64,000 nucleotides of DNA from Pandoraea terrigena (GTDB taxonomy: Bacteria > Pseudomonadota > Gammaproteobacteria > Burkholderiales > Burkholderiaceae): positions 29,743-93,742 of the forward strand of contig NZ_CABPRU010000017.1 in NCBI RefSeq assembly GCF_902459705.1. Direction: 5' to 3'. The number at the start of each line of letters is the position of its first letter. The stretch's first letter is position 1. The translations under genes and the position numbers were made by a program. Shown here piece after piece: positions 1 to 9,081 of the stretch. The notes under the pieces were generated by a model, which was not told the origin of the DNA, searched no databases, and saw only the letters and a program-made list of their open reading frames with translations.

Positions 1-848
1 CGTCCGTACATCGTGTCGCCACTCACCACATTGAGCGCGCATGCCAGCGGCTCGCCTTCGCGCTCGGCCACGACGAGCAGCAGCGTGTCGGGCATCGCCG
101 CATGCCACTGGCCAAAAAAGGCGCGCGTCAGGTACGGCGCGTTCCAATGCTCGCGATACGTGTTGTCGTAGCACTGATAGAAGAAGTCGAGCGCGGCCTC
201 GTCAATATCGGCACCGCGCAGCCAACGGTATGTCACCCCGGCGTCACGCACGCGCCGGCGATCCTGTTTGAGCTTCTTGCGCTTTTCCTGATTCATCTGT
301 GCAAGAAACGCGTCGAACGAGGCGACGCCCGGGTTCTCCCAATGGAACTGCACGCCCTCGCGCAGCGCATAGCCCGCCTCGGTGAGTGCCGCCAGATCGT
401 CGTCGTGCGCGAAGAGCACGTGAATCGACGACAACTCGAGCTGCTTTGCGAAGGCGATCGCGCCGCGAGCGAGCGCGACCCGCTCGGCGTGGGTGCGCGC
501 CAGCAGACGCGGCCCCGTCACCGGCGAGAACGGCACGGCGCACAGCAGCTTCGGGTAGTAGTTCAGACCATGACGCGCAAACGCCTCGGCCCACGCGTGA
601 TCGAACACATACTCGCCACGCGAATGCGATTTGACATAGAGCGGCATGGCGCCCACGAGGCTGTCGCCGGCATGCATGAGCAGATAGGCCGGCTGCCAGC
701 CGGTGCGCTTCGACGCGCATCCGCTCGTATGCATGGCATGCAGGAACGCGTGCTGCACGAACGGGTTGCCGCGCGCGAGCGCATTCCACGCGTCGGCCGG
801 CACGTCTTCGATCATATGCACTACACGTATGACTACGTCGCTGCTCAC
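1..848 (-). CDS. GNAT-family N-acyltransferase (COG3146/DUF482), C-terminus cut by window edge
   Basis: The reading frame was read from the minus strand and runs off the left end, so only about 282 N-terminal residues are visible. Stretches such as the HGLNYYPKLL block followed by AVPFSPVTGPRLL, and the later QEKRKKLKQDRRRV block, are characteristic of the COG3146 acyltransferases, which are related to peptidoglycan-bridge (FemAB-like) GNAT enzymes. The substrate is unknown. The start chosen is GTG at 848: it has a GAGG Shine-Dalgarno 6 nt upstream and an in-frame stop just before it. ATG at 815 is an alternative that would shorten the protein by 11 residues. It shares the minus strand with ppa but is separated from it by the ppa terminator, so it probably has its own promoter in 849-953. 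Confidence 0.85.
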   Translation of the reverse strand, partial: MSSDVVIRVVHMIEDVPADAWNALARGNPFVQHAFLHAMHTSGCASKRTGWQPAYLLMHAGDSLVGAMPLYVKSHSRGEYVFDHAWAEAFARHGLNYYPKLLCAVPFSPVTGPRLLARTHAERVALARGAIAFAKQLELSSIHVLFAHDDDLAALTEAGYALREGVQFHWENPGVASFDAFLAQMNQEKRKKLKQDRRRVRDAGVTYRWLRGADIDEAALDFFYQCYDNTYREHWNAPYLTRAFFGQWHAAMPDTLLLVVAEREGEPLACALNVVSGDTMYG

Positions 849-953
849 CCCTCACCTCGTCTGTGAACCTGCGAGCCGACTGCGCGGCCGCCGGCATTGA
901 ACCCTCGAACTGGCTGCCATTGTCGCCGAACTTGGCGAGGCGTTCAGCGGGCA

Positions 954-983
954 ACAAAAAAGCCCGGCACGCGGGCCGGGCTT
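954..983 (-). terminator. Rho-independent terminator of ppa
   Basis: On the minus strand an 8-bp stem AAGCCCGG/CCGGGCTT (960-967 with 976-983) is followed by a run of six U residues. It lies 39 bp beyond the ppa stop codon. Confidence 0.85.
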
Positions 984-1021
984 GTCTGGCGTCGACCGGC
1001 GACGCCGTAGGCGAAATCCGC

Positions 1022-1549
1022 TTACTTCTTGGCGTTGGCCACGCCGTCGACGATTTCCTTGTGGGCGGCTTCGATGCCTTCCCAGCCTTCGATCTTGACC
1101 CACTTGCCCTTCTCGAGCGCCTTGTAGTTCTCGAAGAAGTGCTTGATCTGATCCTTCAGGTAACCCGGCACGTCGTCGATCGACTTCATGTGCGCCGTCA
1201 TCGGGCAGATCTTGTCGACCGGCACGACCACCAGCTTGGCGTCCACGCCCGACTCGTCGGTCATGTTGAGCAGACCCAGGGCGCGGCAGCGCACGATCGA
1301 GCCAGCCAGCAGCGGGAACGGGGTAACGACCAGCGCGTCGACCGGGTCGCCATCACCCGACAGCGTTTGCGGAATGAAACCGTAGTTGGCCGGGTAGCGC
1401 ATGCCCGTGCCGATGAAACGGTCGACCACCAGCAGGCCCAGTTCCTTGTCGGCTTCGTACTTCACCGGGTCGCTTTGCGCCGGGATCTCGATGATGACGT
1501 TGAAATCGTTGGGGATGTCCTTGCCGGCAGGCACGTGGTTGAAGCTCAT
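1022..1549 (-). CDS. ppa: Inorganic pyrophosphatase
   Basis: This 175-residue protein is a family I soluble inorganic pyrophosphatase. It hydrolyses pyrophosphate to two phosphates in the cytoplasm and pulls biosynthetic reactions forward. Visible family features are the N-terminal DFNVIIEIP strand, the KYE motif, the [12 protein letters not shown] block, and the acidic metal-binding signature DGDPVDALV around residues 65-75. Length matches the bacterial hexameric enzyme. ATG at 1549 is preferred over an upstream extension because AGGA precedes it at a suitable distance and the protein then begins [11 protein letters not shown] as in relatives. A strong terminator follows. Confidence 0.97.
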   Translation of the reverse strand: MSFNHVPAGKDIPNDFNVIIEIPAQSDPVKYEADKELGLLVVDRFIGTGMRYPANYGFIPQTLSGDGDPVDALVVTPFPLLAGSIVRCRALGLLNMTDESGVDAKLVVVPVDKICPMTAHMKSIDDVPGYLKDQIKHFFENYKALEKGKWVKIEGWEGIEAAHKEIVDGVANAKK

Positions 1550-1651
1550 GATGGCATTCCTGTGTATGAAAAGGGGCACGCCGCCGCACGGCATGCACGC
1601 CCGCCAACCTGCCGGATGCCACGCCGCCCGACGGCAATCGGGCGCCAAACA

Positions 1652-2836
1652 TTATAGCGGGTTTGCCTGGTTCCCCTGTATTGCCCGCAGCCGAGCCAGC
1701 CGCTGTGGCGTCAGTTCACCCACGCTCGCGCAGCCCAGCAACTGCATCGTCGTGTGCAACTCCCCAAGCAGCAGCGCGAGCACCCCCGCCACGCCATCGC
1801 CACCGCGTGCCGCCACGCCATACAGCGGCGCACGGCCGAGCAACACCCCCTTGGCTCCCAGCGCCACGGCCTTGGCCACATCGGCGCCGCGCCGCACGCC
1901 ACCGTCGAGAAACACCGCCATGGCGGGCCCACGAGCGCTCACCGCCTCGGCGATCGGCGGCAGCGCCTCGAGCGGCGCGAGCGTGCTGCCCAGTTGCCGC
2001 CCGCCGTGATTGGACACGACGATGCCGTCCGCGCCGTGCGCTTGCGCCAGCCGGGCGTCGTCCACGGTCTGGATGCCCTTGACGAGCACTTCGCCCGGCC
2101 AGTGGCGGCGCACCCAGGCCAGATCGTCCCAACCGAGCGACAGATCCATCTGACGGCTCAGCACCGCCGCATGACGCGCCAGATCGGCACGCTCGCCCAC
2201 ACTCCTGGCGATGTTGCGCAGTTGCGGCGCGCCATGGGCCAGCATCTGCCAACTCCAGTGCGGATGCCGCACGCAGTCGGCAATGAGGCGCGGCGTGATG
2301 CGCAACGGCAGCTTGAAGCCGTTGCGCGTGTCGTGATCGCGCTTGCCGTGCACCGGCGTGTCGACGGTCAACAGCAGCGTGCGGAAACCCGCCTCACGCG
2401 CACGGCGCATCATGCTCTCGGCGATGCGCCGGTCCTGCTGCACGTAAAGCTGGAGCCACATCTCGCCGTCGGGCACCGCCGCGCGAACGTCTTCGAGCAA
2501 CGACGTCGACGCCGTCGACAGCACGAACGGCAGCCCGGCATCGGCCGCCGCGCGAGCGAGCCGCTCATCCGCGCGCGGCCAGAACAGCCCGTTGAGTCCG
2601 GTCGGCCCCACCGCCATCGGCGCGGCGGCGTCACGCCCCCAGAAGGTCGTCGCGCTCGAACATCGCGACGTATCGGTCATCACGCGCGGCGCGAAGCCCC
2701 ACTGCGCGAACGCATCGCGGTTGCGGCGCAACGCGTCGCCGTCTTCCGCCCCACCCTCCAGGTAATCGAACGCCAGCTTCGCCAGACGCCGCCGGGCGGC
2801 CCGGCGGTAATCCTCCACGCAGGAAAACGCGTGCAT
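1652..2836 (-). CDS. FMN-dependent alpha-hydroxyacid oxidase/dehydrogenase (LldD/MdlB family)
   Basis: A 394-residue member of the FMN-dependent 2-hydroxyacid dehydrogenase family, which includes L-lactate dehydrogenase and (S)-mandelate dehydrogenase. Such enzymes oxidise an (S)-2-hydroxyacid to the 2-oxoacid. Evidence: the N-terminal CVEDYRRAARRRL helix, the LQLYVQQD segment with the conserved tyrosine, the LTVDTPV strand, the FMN-contacting lysine in LVKGIQ, and the active-site SNHGGRQL with the catalytic base histidine near residue 277 and the substrate-binding arginine. The second DGG..R phosphate site (FLDGGVRRG) is also intact. ATG at 2836 follows a GGGGAG site. The substrate cannot be told from sequence; the downstream catabolic cluster and the adjacent divergent IclR gene suggest organic-acid use. 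Confidence 0.9.
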   Translation of the reverse strand: MHAFSCVEDYRRAARRRLAKLAFDYLEGGAEDGDALRRNRDAFAQWGFAPRVMTDTSRCSSATTFWGRDAAAPMAVGPTGLNGLFWPRADERLARAAADAGLPFVLSTASTSLLEDVRAAVPDGEMWLQLYVQQDRRIAESMMRRAREAGFRTLLLTVDTPVHGKRDHDTRNGFKLPLRITPRLIADCVRHPHWSWQMLAHGAPQLRNIARSVGERADLARHAAVLSRQMDLSLGWDDLAWVRRHWPGEVLVKGIQTVDDARLAQAHGADGIVVSNHGGRQLGSTLAPLEALPPIAEAVSARGPAMAVFLDGGVRRGADVAKAVALGAKGVLLGRAPLYGVAARGGDGVAGVLALLLGELHTTMQLLGCASVGELTPQRLARLRAIQGNQANPL

Positions 2837-2936
2837 TGCTCCCCCTATCCCCTGATCGCCCCGTGGCGCGCGCCACGCGGTCTCAAGCCCTGTCCCACGA
2901 CCGAACTTCACGGCAATTCACCACTTGCGCATAAAC

Positions 2937-2966
2937 AATTGCATTACAATCACAATCGTTACAATC
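2937..2966. promoter_or_regulatory. Putative IclR-type operator region between hydroxyacid oxidase and iclR genes
   Basis: This AT-rich stretch of the 150-bp divergent gap contains AATTGCATTACAAT at 2937-2950 and an 8-bp direct repeat TTACAATC at 2944-2951 and 2959-2966, spaced one and a half helical turns. Closely matching 14-mers occur at 10648 and 10668. It sits 20 bp upstream of the IclR start codon, a position suited to autorepression. Function is inferred. Confidence 0.45.
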
Positions 2967-2986
2967 CGAACATATTGGTACATTCC

Positions 2987-3862
2987 ATGCCGCGCTTGCC
3001 CGCCCGGTCGTCCGGCCGTACCGAAGACGCGCCGGCCACCACGCCAGCCAACGCCTCCGGTGTGACCGACGCCGCCCCCTCGACGCCACGCTCGTCACTC
3101 TTCGTCGGATCCACCGAAAAGACGTTTCAAGTCCTGCACGCCTTCGACGGCCCGGCGCGCTACATGACGCTCGGCGACATCGCCAAGGCAGCCGGGCTCG
3201 ATCGCAGCGCGACACAGCGGCTCGTGCACACGCTCGAAGTACTCGGCTATCTGTTTCGCGTGCCCGAGACCCGCACCTACGGCCTGACCACCAAGGTGCT
3301 TCAGTTCTCGTACAACTACATCCGTGCGAACGATCTTGTCGAGAAAGCCGCACCGTATCTGCTCGACATCTTCCGTCGCGTCGGCGAGACGACCAACCTG
3401 CAGGAGCTGGACGGCCACGAGATCGTGTACGTCGCGCGCTTTCCCGGTCAGCATCTCGTGAATATCGGCATCGTCGTCGGGGCGCGCCTGCCGGCCATGT
3501 TCACCGCTTCCGGCATCGCGATGCTGTCGCGCCTGCCCGAGGCGCGCGTGCGGGAAATCCTCGCGAGCACGTCGCTCGAACCGATGACGCCATACACCAC
3601 GACAGACGAGAAAAAGCTCCTCGAACGCATCCAGACGGCCGCGCGACGCGGCTATGCCATCGTCGAGAGCGAAACCGTGATGGGAGACATTTCGGTCGCC
3701 GCCCCCATCACCGATCACGACGGACACGCCGTCGCCGCCATCAATATCTCGGTGCCGACCTCGCGCTGGACGCGCGAGCGCGTCGAGGCCGAACTCGCAC
3801 CGCACGTTCAAGTCGCCGCCACCTCGATCTCGAAGTCGCGCATCTCGACCTTCCGCCGCTAA
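2987..3862 (+). CDS. IclR-family transcriptional regulator
   Basis: A 291-residue regulator. Residues about 46-105 form the winged helix-turn-helix typical of IclR proteins (GSTEKTFQVLHAF, LGDIAKAAGLDRSATQRLVHTLE). The remainder is the IclR ligand-binding domain with its HEIVYVARFPG, ARLPAMFTASGIAMLS and GDISVAAPI blocks. The first 45 residues are a Pro/Ala/Ser-rich, probably disordered extension. ATG at 2987 is taken as the start; no strong Shine-Dalgarno is seen, and a later start near residue 46 cannot be excluded. It lies divergent to the hydroxyacid oxidase and convergent to the DHDPS-family gene. Its likely targets are itself and the transporter/oxidase and ALDH operons, because their promoter regions carry the same AATTGCA motif. 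The effector is unknown. Confidence 0.93.
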   Translation: MPRLPARSSGRTEDAPATTPANASGVTDAAPSTPRSSLFVGSTEKTFQVLHAFDGPARYMTLGDIAKAAGLDRSATQRLVHTLEVLGYLFRVPETRTYGLTTKVLQFSYNYIRANDLVEKAAPYLLDIFRRVGETTNLQELDGHEIVYVARFPGQHLVNIGIVVGARLPAMFTASGIAMLSRLPEARVREILASTSLEPMTPYTTTDEKKLLERIQTAARRGYAIVESETVMGDISVAAPITDHDGHAVAAINISVPTSRWTRERVEAELAPHVQVAATSISKSRISTFRR

Positions 3863-3878
3863 GCCCCTCGAGCGGCGG
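3853..3878. terminator. Inverted repeat between convergent genes, possible weak terminator
   Basis: CCGCCGCT (3853-3860) and AGCGGCGG (3871-3878) form an 8-bp GC-only stem spanning the IclR stop codon. There is no U-tract on either strand, so termination is only a possibility. Confidence 0.3.
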
Positions 3879-3900
3879 CAGGTCCGAACCGCCCTCGGCC

Positions 3901-4812
3901 TCAGCGCCCTTCGAAAATCGCCAGTTGCCGTGTCAGTTCCTCGCGCAGTGCAGCCGACAGTGCCGGCGCGGGCGGCACCAGCGGGGCGAGCATCGCCGGG
4001 GCCTGCACGCCGATCAGGTCCATCACCGACTTCATCGGCCCCGGGTTCGTCTCGGCAAACGCCAGGCTCATCAGCGGAATGAGCGAGCGGTGCACGTCGA
4101 GCGCGTCGGCCGTCCTGCCTTCCGACGCGAGCTTGAAGATGCGTTGCCACGCGCTCGGCAACAGCGATGCCGTGACCACGATGCCGCCGCGTGCCCCGGC
4201 CGCCACATGCAACGGGAACAGGGTGTCCTCACCGCTCAGCACCGCGAACGACGCGTCGACGCCCGCGATCGTGCGCAGGAAATGCCACATGTCGGTGTTG
4301 CACGCCTTCATGCCCACGATGTTCTCGTGGCGCGACAGTTCGTGCAGCACTTCGGGCGCAATCGCGATGCGCGTGCGATACGGAATCTCGTAGATCAGGA
4401 TGGGCACCGGCGACTCATCGGCATAGCGCAGAAAGTAGTCGCGGATACCGGTTTGCGTGGGGTTGGTGTAGTACGGCGTGAGCACGAGCAGGCCGTCGGC
4501 ACCGGCGGCCGCGAAGTCGCGGCCGGCTTCGATGGCGTCGTGGTATCCCGGGTCGAGCACGCCGGCGATCACCGGCACGTCGCGGCCGTGGGCCTTCACT
4601 TCCTGTGCCGTGAGTTCGGCCATGCGCACGCGCTCGGCGCGCGAGAGCGCCCCGTACTCGCCAGTGCCGCCCAGCGGCACAACGCCGTCGATGCCCTGCT
4701 CCAGCAGGTACCGCATCAGCGCGCGCGCCGCGTCGGTGTGAATCGTGTCGTCGGCATTCACCGGCGTGGGAATCGCCGGCAGAATGCCCGTCAGTTGTGC
4801 AGAGCGAAGCAT
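3901..4812 (-). CDS. Dihydrodipicolinate synthase/N-acetylneuraminate lyase family protein
   Basis: A 303-residue class I aldolase of the DHDPS/NAL superfamily. Key residues are present: the GGTGEY loop (48-53), tyrosine 141 in YEIPYR, and the Schiff-base lysine 169 in GMKACN. Members include true DapA and many catabolic lyases or dehydratases that act on 2-oxoacids, for example 5-dehydro-4-deoxyglucarate dehydratase. The context, last gene of an operon with an ABC importer and an FAD-linked hydroxyacid oxidase, argues for a catabolic role rather than lysine synthesis. The GGTGEY variant in place of the usual GTTGE also fits a non-DapA subgroup. The substrate is unassigned. Confidence 0.9.
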   Translation of the reverse strand: MLRSAQLTGILPAIPTPVNADDTIHTDAARALMRYLLEQGIDGVVPLGGTGEYGALSRAERVRMAELTAQEVKAHGRDVPVIAGVLDPGYHDAIEAGRDFAAAGADGLLVLTPYYTNPTQTGIRDYFLRYADESPVPILIYEIPYRTRIAIAPEVLHELSRHENIVGMKACNTDMWHFLRTIAGVDASFAVLSGEDTLFPLHVAAGARGGIVVTASLLPSAWQRIFKLASEGRTADALDVHRSLIPLMSLAFAETNPGPMKSVMDLIGVQAPAMLAPLVPPAPALSAALREELTRQLAIFEGR

Positions 4813-4859
4813 GAGTTAAACGTCCGTGAATCGTGAGTTCAGTGAAATCGGATACCGCA

Positions 4860-6662
4860 TCAGGTCGTCAGGCTGCGTCGACGCAAGCGCTCGGCTACCC
4901 AGATGAGTGCGGCGATGAAAAGGAAAAGACACGTTGAGACGGCGGCGATCACCGGCGAGATCTGCATCGTGATCTCGTCCCAGAACTGCTTGGGCAGGGT
5001 GGTCGACAGGCCGCCCGACGTGAACAGCGCAATCGTGAGTTCGTCGAACGAGGTGGCGAACGCGAACAGGAACGACGACAGCAGGCCCGCACCGAGAATC
5101 GGGAACGTCACGCGGCGCAGCGTCGCCCACGGACGCGCTCCCAGGCTGTAGGCCGCCAGGTCGAGTCGCGTGTCGTAGTTGCGCAGCACCGCCATCATCG
5201 TGATGACGACGTACGGCACGGCCACGACCGTATGCGCGAGGGTCAGCCCCACGCTGGAGCCCACCAGGCCGATCCTGGCGAAGAAATAGAACACGCCGAC
5301 GGCCAGGATCATGCGCGGCACCACGATGGGGGCAAGCACGAAGGCAAGCATCGCCGACTTGCCGCGCATGCCGCCGCGCACCAGCAAGAACGCGGCAGGC
5401 GTGCCGATCAGCATCGACAGCAGACCCGCACCGATGCCGACGAGCATCGAACGCGTGACCGCCTGCATCCACAACGGCGACTCCCAGATCTGCTGATACC
5501 ACTGCAGCGAGAAGCCCTTCGGCGGCCAGGCCAGGCCCGAGGCCGAGTCGAACGACATCGGAATCATCAGCAGCGCCGGTGCGGCGAGAAATACCACCAG
5601 CAGGATCACGATCGCGCGCAGCACGAGACCGTCGCCCGGTTCGCCCTTGTGACGCGGCATCGCACGCAACAGCAGATCAGTGACGTTGCCCAGCACCGTG
5701 AGGACGGTCTCGCCAAGCGCTCGGCTCCACCCGCCGCGACGCTTGCCCGTCTTGGCGTCGCCGGTGCCGCCGGCCATCGTCGACAGCCCGACCATGCGGT
5801 CGTAGACGAAGAACACCACCAGCACCACGGCGAGCAACAGCACGGAGATCGCACCCGCGAAGCCCCAGTTCAACGCCTGCATGACCTGGTCGATGATGAG
5901 CTGCGTGATCATCGTTTCGTGACGCCCACCCAACAGCGTCGGCGTAATGAAAAAGCCGATCGACGTGACGAACACCATCAGCGCTCCGGCGGCCACACCC
6001 GGCAGCGACAACGGGAAATACACCCGCCAGAACACCGTGCCGGGGCGTGCCCCCAGCGTCGATGCCGCGCTCGGCAGACGGCGGTCGATGTTCTCCATGA
6101 CGGAGAGCATCGTGAGCACCGCCAGCGGCATGAGCGCATGCACCATGCCGAGCAACACCGCCGGGAAGCTATAGAGCAGCGAGAGCGGTGCATCGATCAG
6201 GCCCAGATCGAGCAACGTTCGATTGATCACGCCGTTACGTCCAAGCAGCACCACCCAGGCGAACGTGCGCACGAGGAAGCTCGTCCAGAACGAAAGCAGG
6301 AGCCAGAACAGCAGCCGCTGCTTGCGCGCGCCGCTCAGCGTCGAGAGCCGGTAGGCAATCGGATAGCCCGTGAGGACGGCAAAGAAGGTCGTATAGAGCG
6401 AGACCTTGAGCGTGATGAGCAACACGTCGACGTACACCGACGAGGCGAACAAGCGCTGATATTCGGCGAGCGTGAAGCCGCTCTCGCCGCGAATGCTCAG
6501 CAGCAGCAACTGACCGACCGGATAGATCAGCATCACCGCCAGCAGAATGACGATGGGCGCGGCCATGAGCAGCGGGCGCAGGCGCGCACGCCAGCGGGCA
6601 CGGCGCGGTGCCAGCTGCGCGTGACGGGACGACGAAGGACGAACCACGGCGGATGCACTCAT
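4860..6662 (-). CDS. ABC transporter permease, fused PotB-PotC-like double unit
   Basis: This 600-residue inner-membrane protein contains two complete permease halves. Residues about 30-300 resemble PotB-type permeases and residues about 340-600 resemble PotC-type, each with about six membrane helices and an EAA-like loop (ASTLGARPGTVFWRVYFPLS in the first half, AYSLGARPWATLRRVTFPIL in the second). The halves are joined by a charged linker with GDAKTGKRRGG. Spermidine/putrescine-class importers usually encode these as two genes, so here one chain replaces the heterodimer. The gene follows the ATPase gene by 3 bp and precedes the DHDPS-family gene by 47 bp. The imported solute is unknown and may be the compound degraded by the neighbouring enzymes. 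Confidence 0.93.
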   Translation of the reverse strand: MSASAVVRPSSSRHAQLAPRRARWRARLRPLLMAAPIVILLAVMLIYPVGQLLLLSIRGESGFTLAEYQRLFASSVYVDVLLITLKVSLYTTFFAVLTGYPIAYRLSTLSGARKQRLLFWLLLSFWTSFLVRTFAWVVLLGRNGVINRTLLDLGLIDAPLSLLYSFPAVLLGMVHALMPLAVLTMLSVMENIDRRLPSAASTLGARPGTVFWRVYFPLSLPGVAAGALMVFVTSIGFFITPTLLGGRHETMITQLIIDQVMQALNWGFAGAISVLLLAVVLVVFFVYDRMVGLSTMAGGTGDAKTGKRRGGWSRALGETVLTVLGNVTDLLLRAMPRHKGEPGDGLVLRAIVILLVVFLAAPALLMIPMSFDSASGLAWPPKGFSLQWYQQIWESPLWMQAVTRSMLVGIGAGLLSMLIGTPAAFLLVRGGMRGKSAMLAFVLAPIVVPRMILAVGVFYFFARIGLVGSSVGLTLAHTVVAVPYVVITMMAVLRNYDTRLDLAAYSLGARPWATLRRVTFPILGAGLLSSFLFAFATSFDELTIALFTSGGLSTTLPKQFWDEITMQISPVIAAVSTCLFLFIAALIWVAERLRRRSLTT

Positions 6663-6665
6663 CGC

Positions 6666-7787
6666 TTACCCCGCGATCGCGACAGCGTCGTCGGCACGCC
6701 ATGCGAGACCGAGCGTCTGCCCGATCTCGAAACGGTTGCCACGACGATGTGTCGGGAACGACGCCACGAGCGACTTGCCCACCTCGCCCGCCTGGCCGCC
6801 CATCACCGACGATTGCAGGTACAGCTTCGTCATACCGCCCGTGACCATGATGTCGGTGAGCCTCGCCGAGATCGTCGCCACGCCGTCGCCAACGCCGCCG
6901 CCATCATGGATATGCAGGTTCTGCGGGCGCAGCAACAACTTGACCGCTCGGCCGCGCTCGACCTGCGGGTCGTAGACCATCGCCTCGGCGCCGCTCGCGC
7001 CTTCCACGCCCGCCATCGCCACGCGCACCTGATCGCCCGCGCGCTCGAGCACGGTGGCATCGAGCAGGTTGGACTCACCGAGGAAATCGGCCACGAAAAC
7101 GCTCGTCGGACGGAAATACAGATCGTCCGGCGTGCCCAGTTGCGCGATTTCCCCGGCGTTCATCAGGCAAATGCGATCGGACATCGTCATCGCTTCTTCC
7201 TGATCGTGCGTCACGTACACGATGGTGGTGCCGAGTTCGCGGTGAATGCGTTTGATCTCGAGCTGCATGTGATCGCGCAACTTCTTGTCGAGCGCGCCCA
7301 GCGGCTCGTCCATCAGGATGATCGACGGCCGGTAGACCATACAGCGCGCGAGGGCGATGCGCTGCTGTTGCCCCCCCGAGAGCTCGCGCGGATAGCGCTC
7401 CGCCACGTGCGGCAGATGCACCATCTCCAGCGCGCTCATGACCATCTTGCGAGCGGCCTGTGCGTCGGTGCGACGCATTTGCAACGGGAATGCGATGTTC
7501 TCCGCCACGGTCATGTGCGGGAACAGCGCGTAGTTCTGGAACACCATACCGATATCGCGCTCGTACGGCGCGCCGTACGTGACATCGGTCCCGTTGATGC
7601 GAATGGCGCCCGCATCGGGCTGCGACAGACCCGCGATGAGCGAGAGCAAGGTGGTCTTGCCCGAGCCGCTTGGGCCGAGCAAGGTCAGGAATTCGCCCTG
7701 GGCGACATCGAGGTCGGTCGGGGCAAGCGCGACGAAATCGCCGTAGCGCTTGGACAGGCCCGAGACTTGGAGATTGGCAACGGTCAT
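6666..7787 (-). CDS. ABC transporter ATP-binding protein (PotA/AfuC-like)
   Basis: A 373-residue ATPase that powers the adjacent permease. Walker A is GPSGSGKTT (38-46), the Q-loop is FQNYALFPH (83-91), the signature LSGGQQQR is at 136-143, and Walker B IILMDEP at 156-162 is followed by a D-loop and the H-switch YVTHDQEEA. A C-terminal TOBE-type domain covers about residues 275-373, as in polyamine and iron(III) importers. ATG at 7787 is chosen over an in-frame TTG five codons upstream. It sits between the binding-protein and permease genes in one minus-strand operon. Confidence 0.95.
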   Translation of the reverse strand: MTVANLQVSGLSKRYGDFVALAPTDLDVAQGEFLTLLGPSGSGKTTLLSLIAGLSQPDAGAIRINGTDVTYGAPYERDIGMVFQNYALFPHMTVAENIAFPLQMRRTDAQAARKMVMSALEMVHLPHVAERYPRELSGGQQQRIALARCMVYRPSIILMDEPLGALDKKLRDHMQLEIKRIHRELGTTIVYVTHDQEEAMTMSDRICLMNAGEIAQLGTPDDLYFRPTSVFVADFLGESNLLDATVLERAGDQVRVAMAGVEGASGAEAMVYDPQVERGRAVKLLLRPQNLHIHDGGGVGDGVATISARLTDIMVTGGMTKLYLQSSVMGGQAGEVGKSLVASFPTHRRGNRFEIGQTLGLAWRADDAVAIAG

Positions 7788-7832
7788 GAGATCAGCACCC
7801 AAAAAAACCTGAAACGAAACGGCAGGTGAGGA

Positions 7833-8975
7833 TCAGGTAAGGATCCAACGGTTGAAACGCTCGAGCGCGATGCTCTGGTTCTGCTGCCAGAACTTCGCGT
7901 TGATTTGCACGCCGCTCTTCATGTTCTCGGGGAACGTCGGGCAGCGCTTTGCTACATCAGGCTTGACGTAGTTGAACGCTTCGGGTTGCGTCATGCCGGC
8001 CGGGAAGAACTTGGTCAGCTCGGCCTGACGCTTCGGATCGCTCGCGAACTTGATGAACTCGCGGCAAGCGCCGGCGTTCGGCGTGCCCTTGAGGATCGAC
8101 CAGTTGTCGCAACCCCAGATGTTCTGATTCCACACGATCTCCACGGGCGCGCCGTTGGCCTGCGCCGACTGCGCGCGCGAGGCCCACGTGGCGACCATGT
8201 CGACCTCGCCGGACCCAAGCATCTGCTCGACTTGTGCGCCGGTGGTCCACCACACGTCCACATGCTTGGCAATCCTGTCCAGGCTCTTGAAGGCGCGATC
8301 GAAGTCGCACGGATACACCGAGCCGGGCGCCACGCCATCGGCCAGCAGCGCTTCTTCGATGGTGTCGAACGGGTACTTTCGGATGGCGCGACGGCCCGGG
8401 AAATCCTTCACGTTCCACAGATCGGCCCACGACGCCGGCGCCTTGCGGCCCTTGAACGCATCGGTGCGATAGGCGAGCACCGTCGAGTAAATGTTGGTTC
8501 CCACGCCGAACGGCGACATGTATTGCGACGGAATCTTCGCGATGATGGGGTCCGACTCGAGACCGTGCCGCTCCAGGTACTCCTTGCCTCCCCCCGTGAG
8601 CAGCAGGATCGCAGGCTGGCTGATCTTGGCCATGTCCCACGTGTAGCTGCCCGCCTCGACCATGCTCTTGATCTGCGCGGTCGGCTCCGCGTTGGCCTGC
8701 ACGCCCACGACCTCGATGCCACTCGCCTTGGCGAACGGTTTGTAGAACACAGCGTCATACGCCTTGGTGTAAATGCCGCCATCGTCGCGCACGACGATGC
8801 GTTTGGTGGCGGCGCGCGCGGGCGTCCACACGAACGGGAACGCCACGGCGGCAGCGCCAGCGAGCGCCGTCTTCATGGCGGTGCGACGGCCAGGCTGTGC
8901 GAGCGACACGGCGTCATCGCCGGCGTGGGTGTCAGCGGTATCAAGCGGGCTTGCGAAGGGCTTGCGTTTCATCAT
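7833..8975 (-). CDS. Periplasmic solute-binding protein of the PotD-like ABC importer, Tat signal
   Basis: A 380-residue extracellular solute-binding protein. The N-terminus has a long n-region, twin arginines at 30-31 (GRRTAMK), a hydrophobic segment (ALAGAAAVAFPFV) and a probable cleavage after TPARA, so export by the Tat pathway is likely. The mature part starts TKRIVVRDDGGIYTKAYDAVF, typical of the PotD/spermidine-putrescine-like family 1 binding proteins. It is the first transporter gene of the operon, 106 bp downstream of the FAD oxidase. The ligand cannot be read from the sequence; PotD relatives bind polyamines, but many catabolic clusters use this family for other small solutes. Confidence 0.92.
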   Translation of the reverse strand: MMKRKPFASPLDTADTHAGDDAVSLAQPGRRTAMKTALAGAAAVAFPFVWTPARAATKRIVVRDDGGIYTKAYDAVFYKPFAKASGIEVVGVQANAEPTAQIKSMVEAGSYTWDMAKISQPAILLLTGGGKEYLERHGLESDPIIAKIPSQYMSPFGVGTNIYSTVLAYRTDAFKGRKAPASWADLWNVKDFPGRRAIRKYPFDTIEEALLADGVAPGSVYPCDFDRAFKSLDRIAKHVDVWWTTGAQVEQMLGSGEVDMVATWASRAQSAQANGAPVEIVWNQNIWGCDNWSILKGTPNAGACREFIKFASDPKRQAELTKFFPAGMTQPEAFNYVKPDVAKRCPTFPENMKSGVQINAKFWQQNQSIALERFNRWILT

Positions 8976-9081
8976 GGTCTCCGGTCTTGACGGGGAGGGT
9001 GGGCGCGGCGACGGCGCGCAACTTCGGCACGGCCGCCGCGCACGCGGTTATGGCAAAACAAACAGCAATACGTGAAATGAC

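Noticed and set aside
244..957. 237-codon minus-strand frame near the left edge
   Set aside because: Wrong frame over the acyltransferase; the frame starting at 848 gives the recognisable COG3146 protein.
5232..7829. 865-codon open frame on the plus strand
   Set aside because: It lies antisense to the ABC permease and ATPase genes. Its translation is His/Arg/Gln-rich low complexity, as expected from the opposite strand of GC-rich genes.
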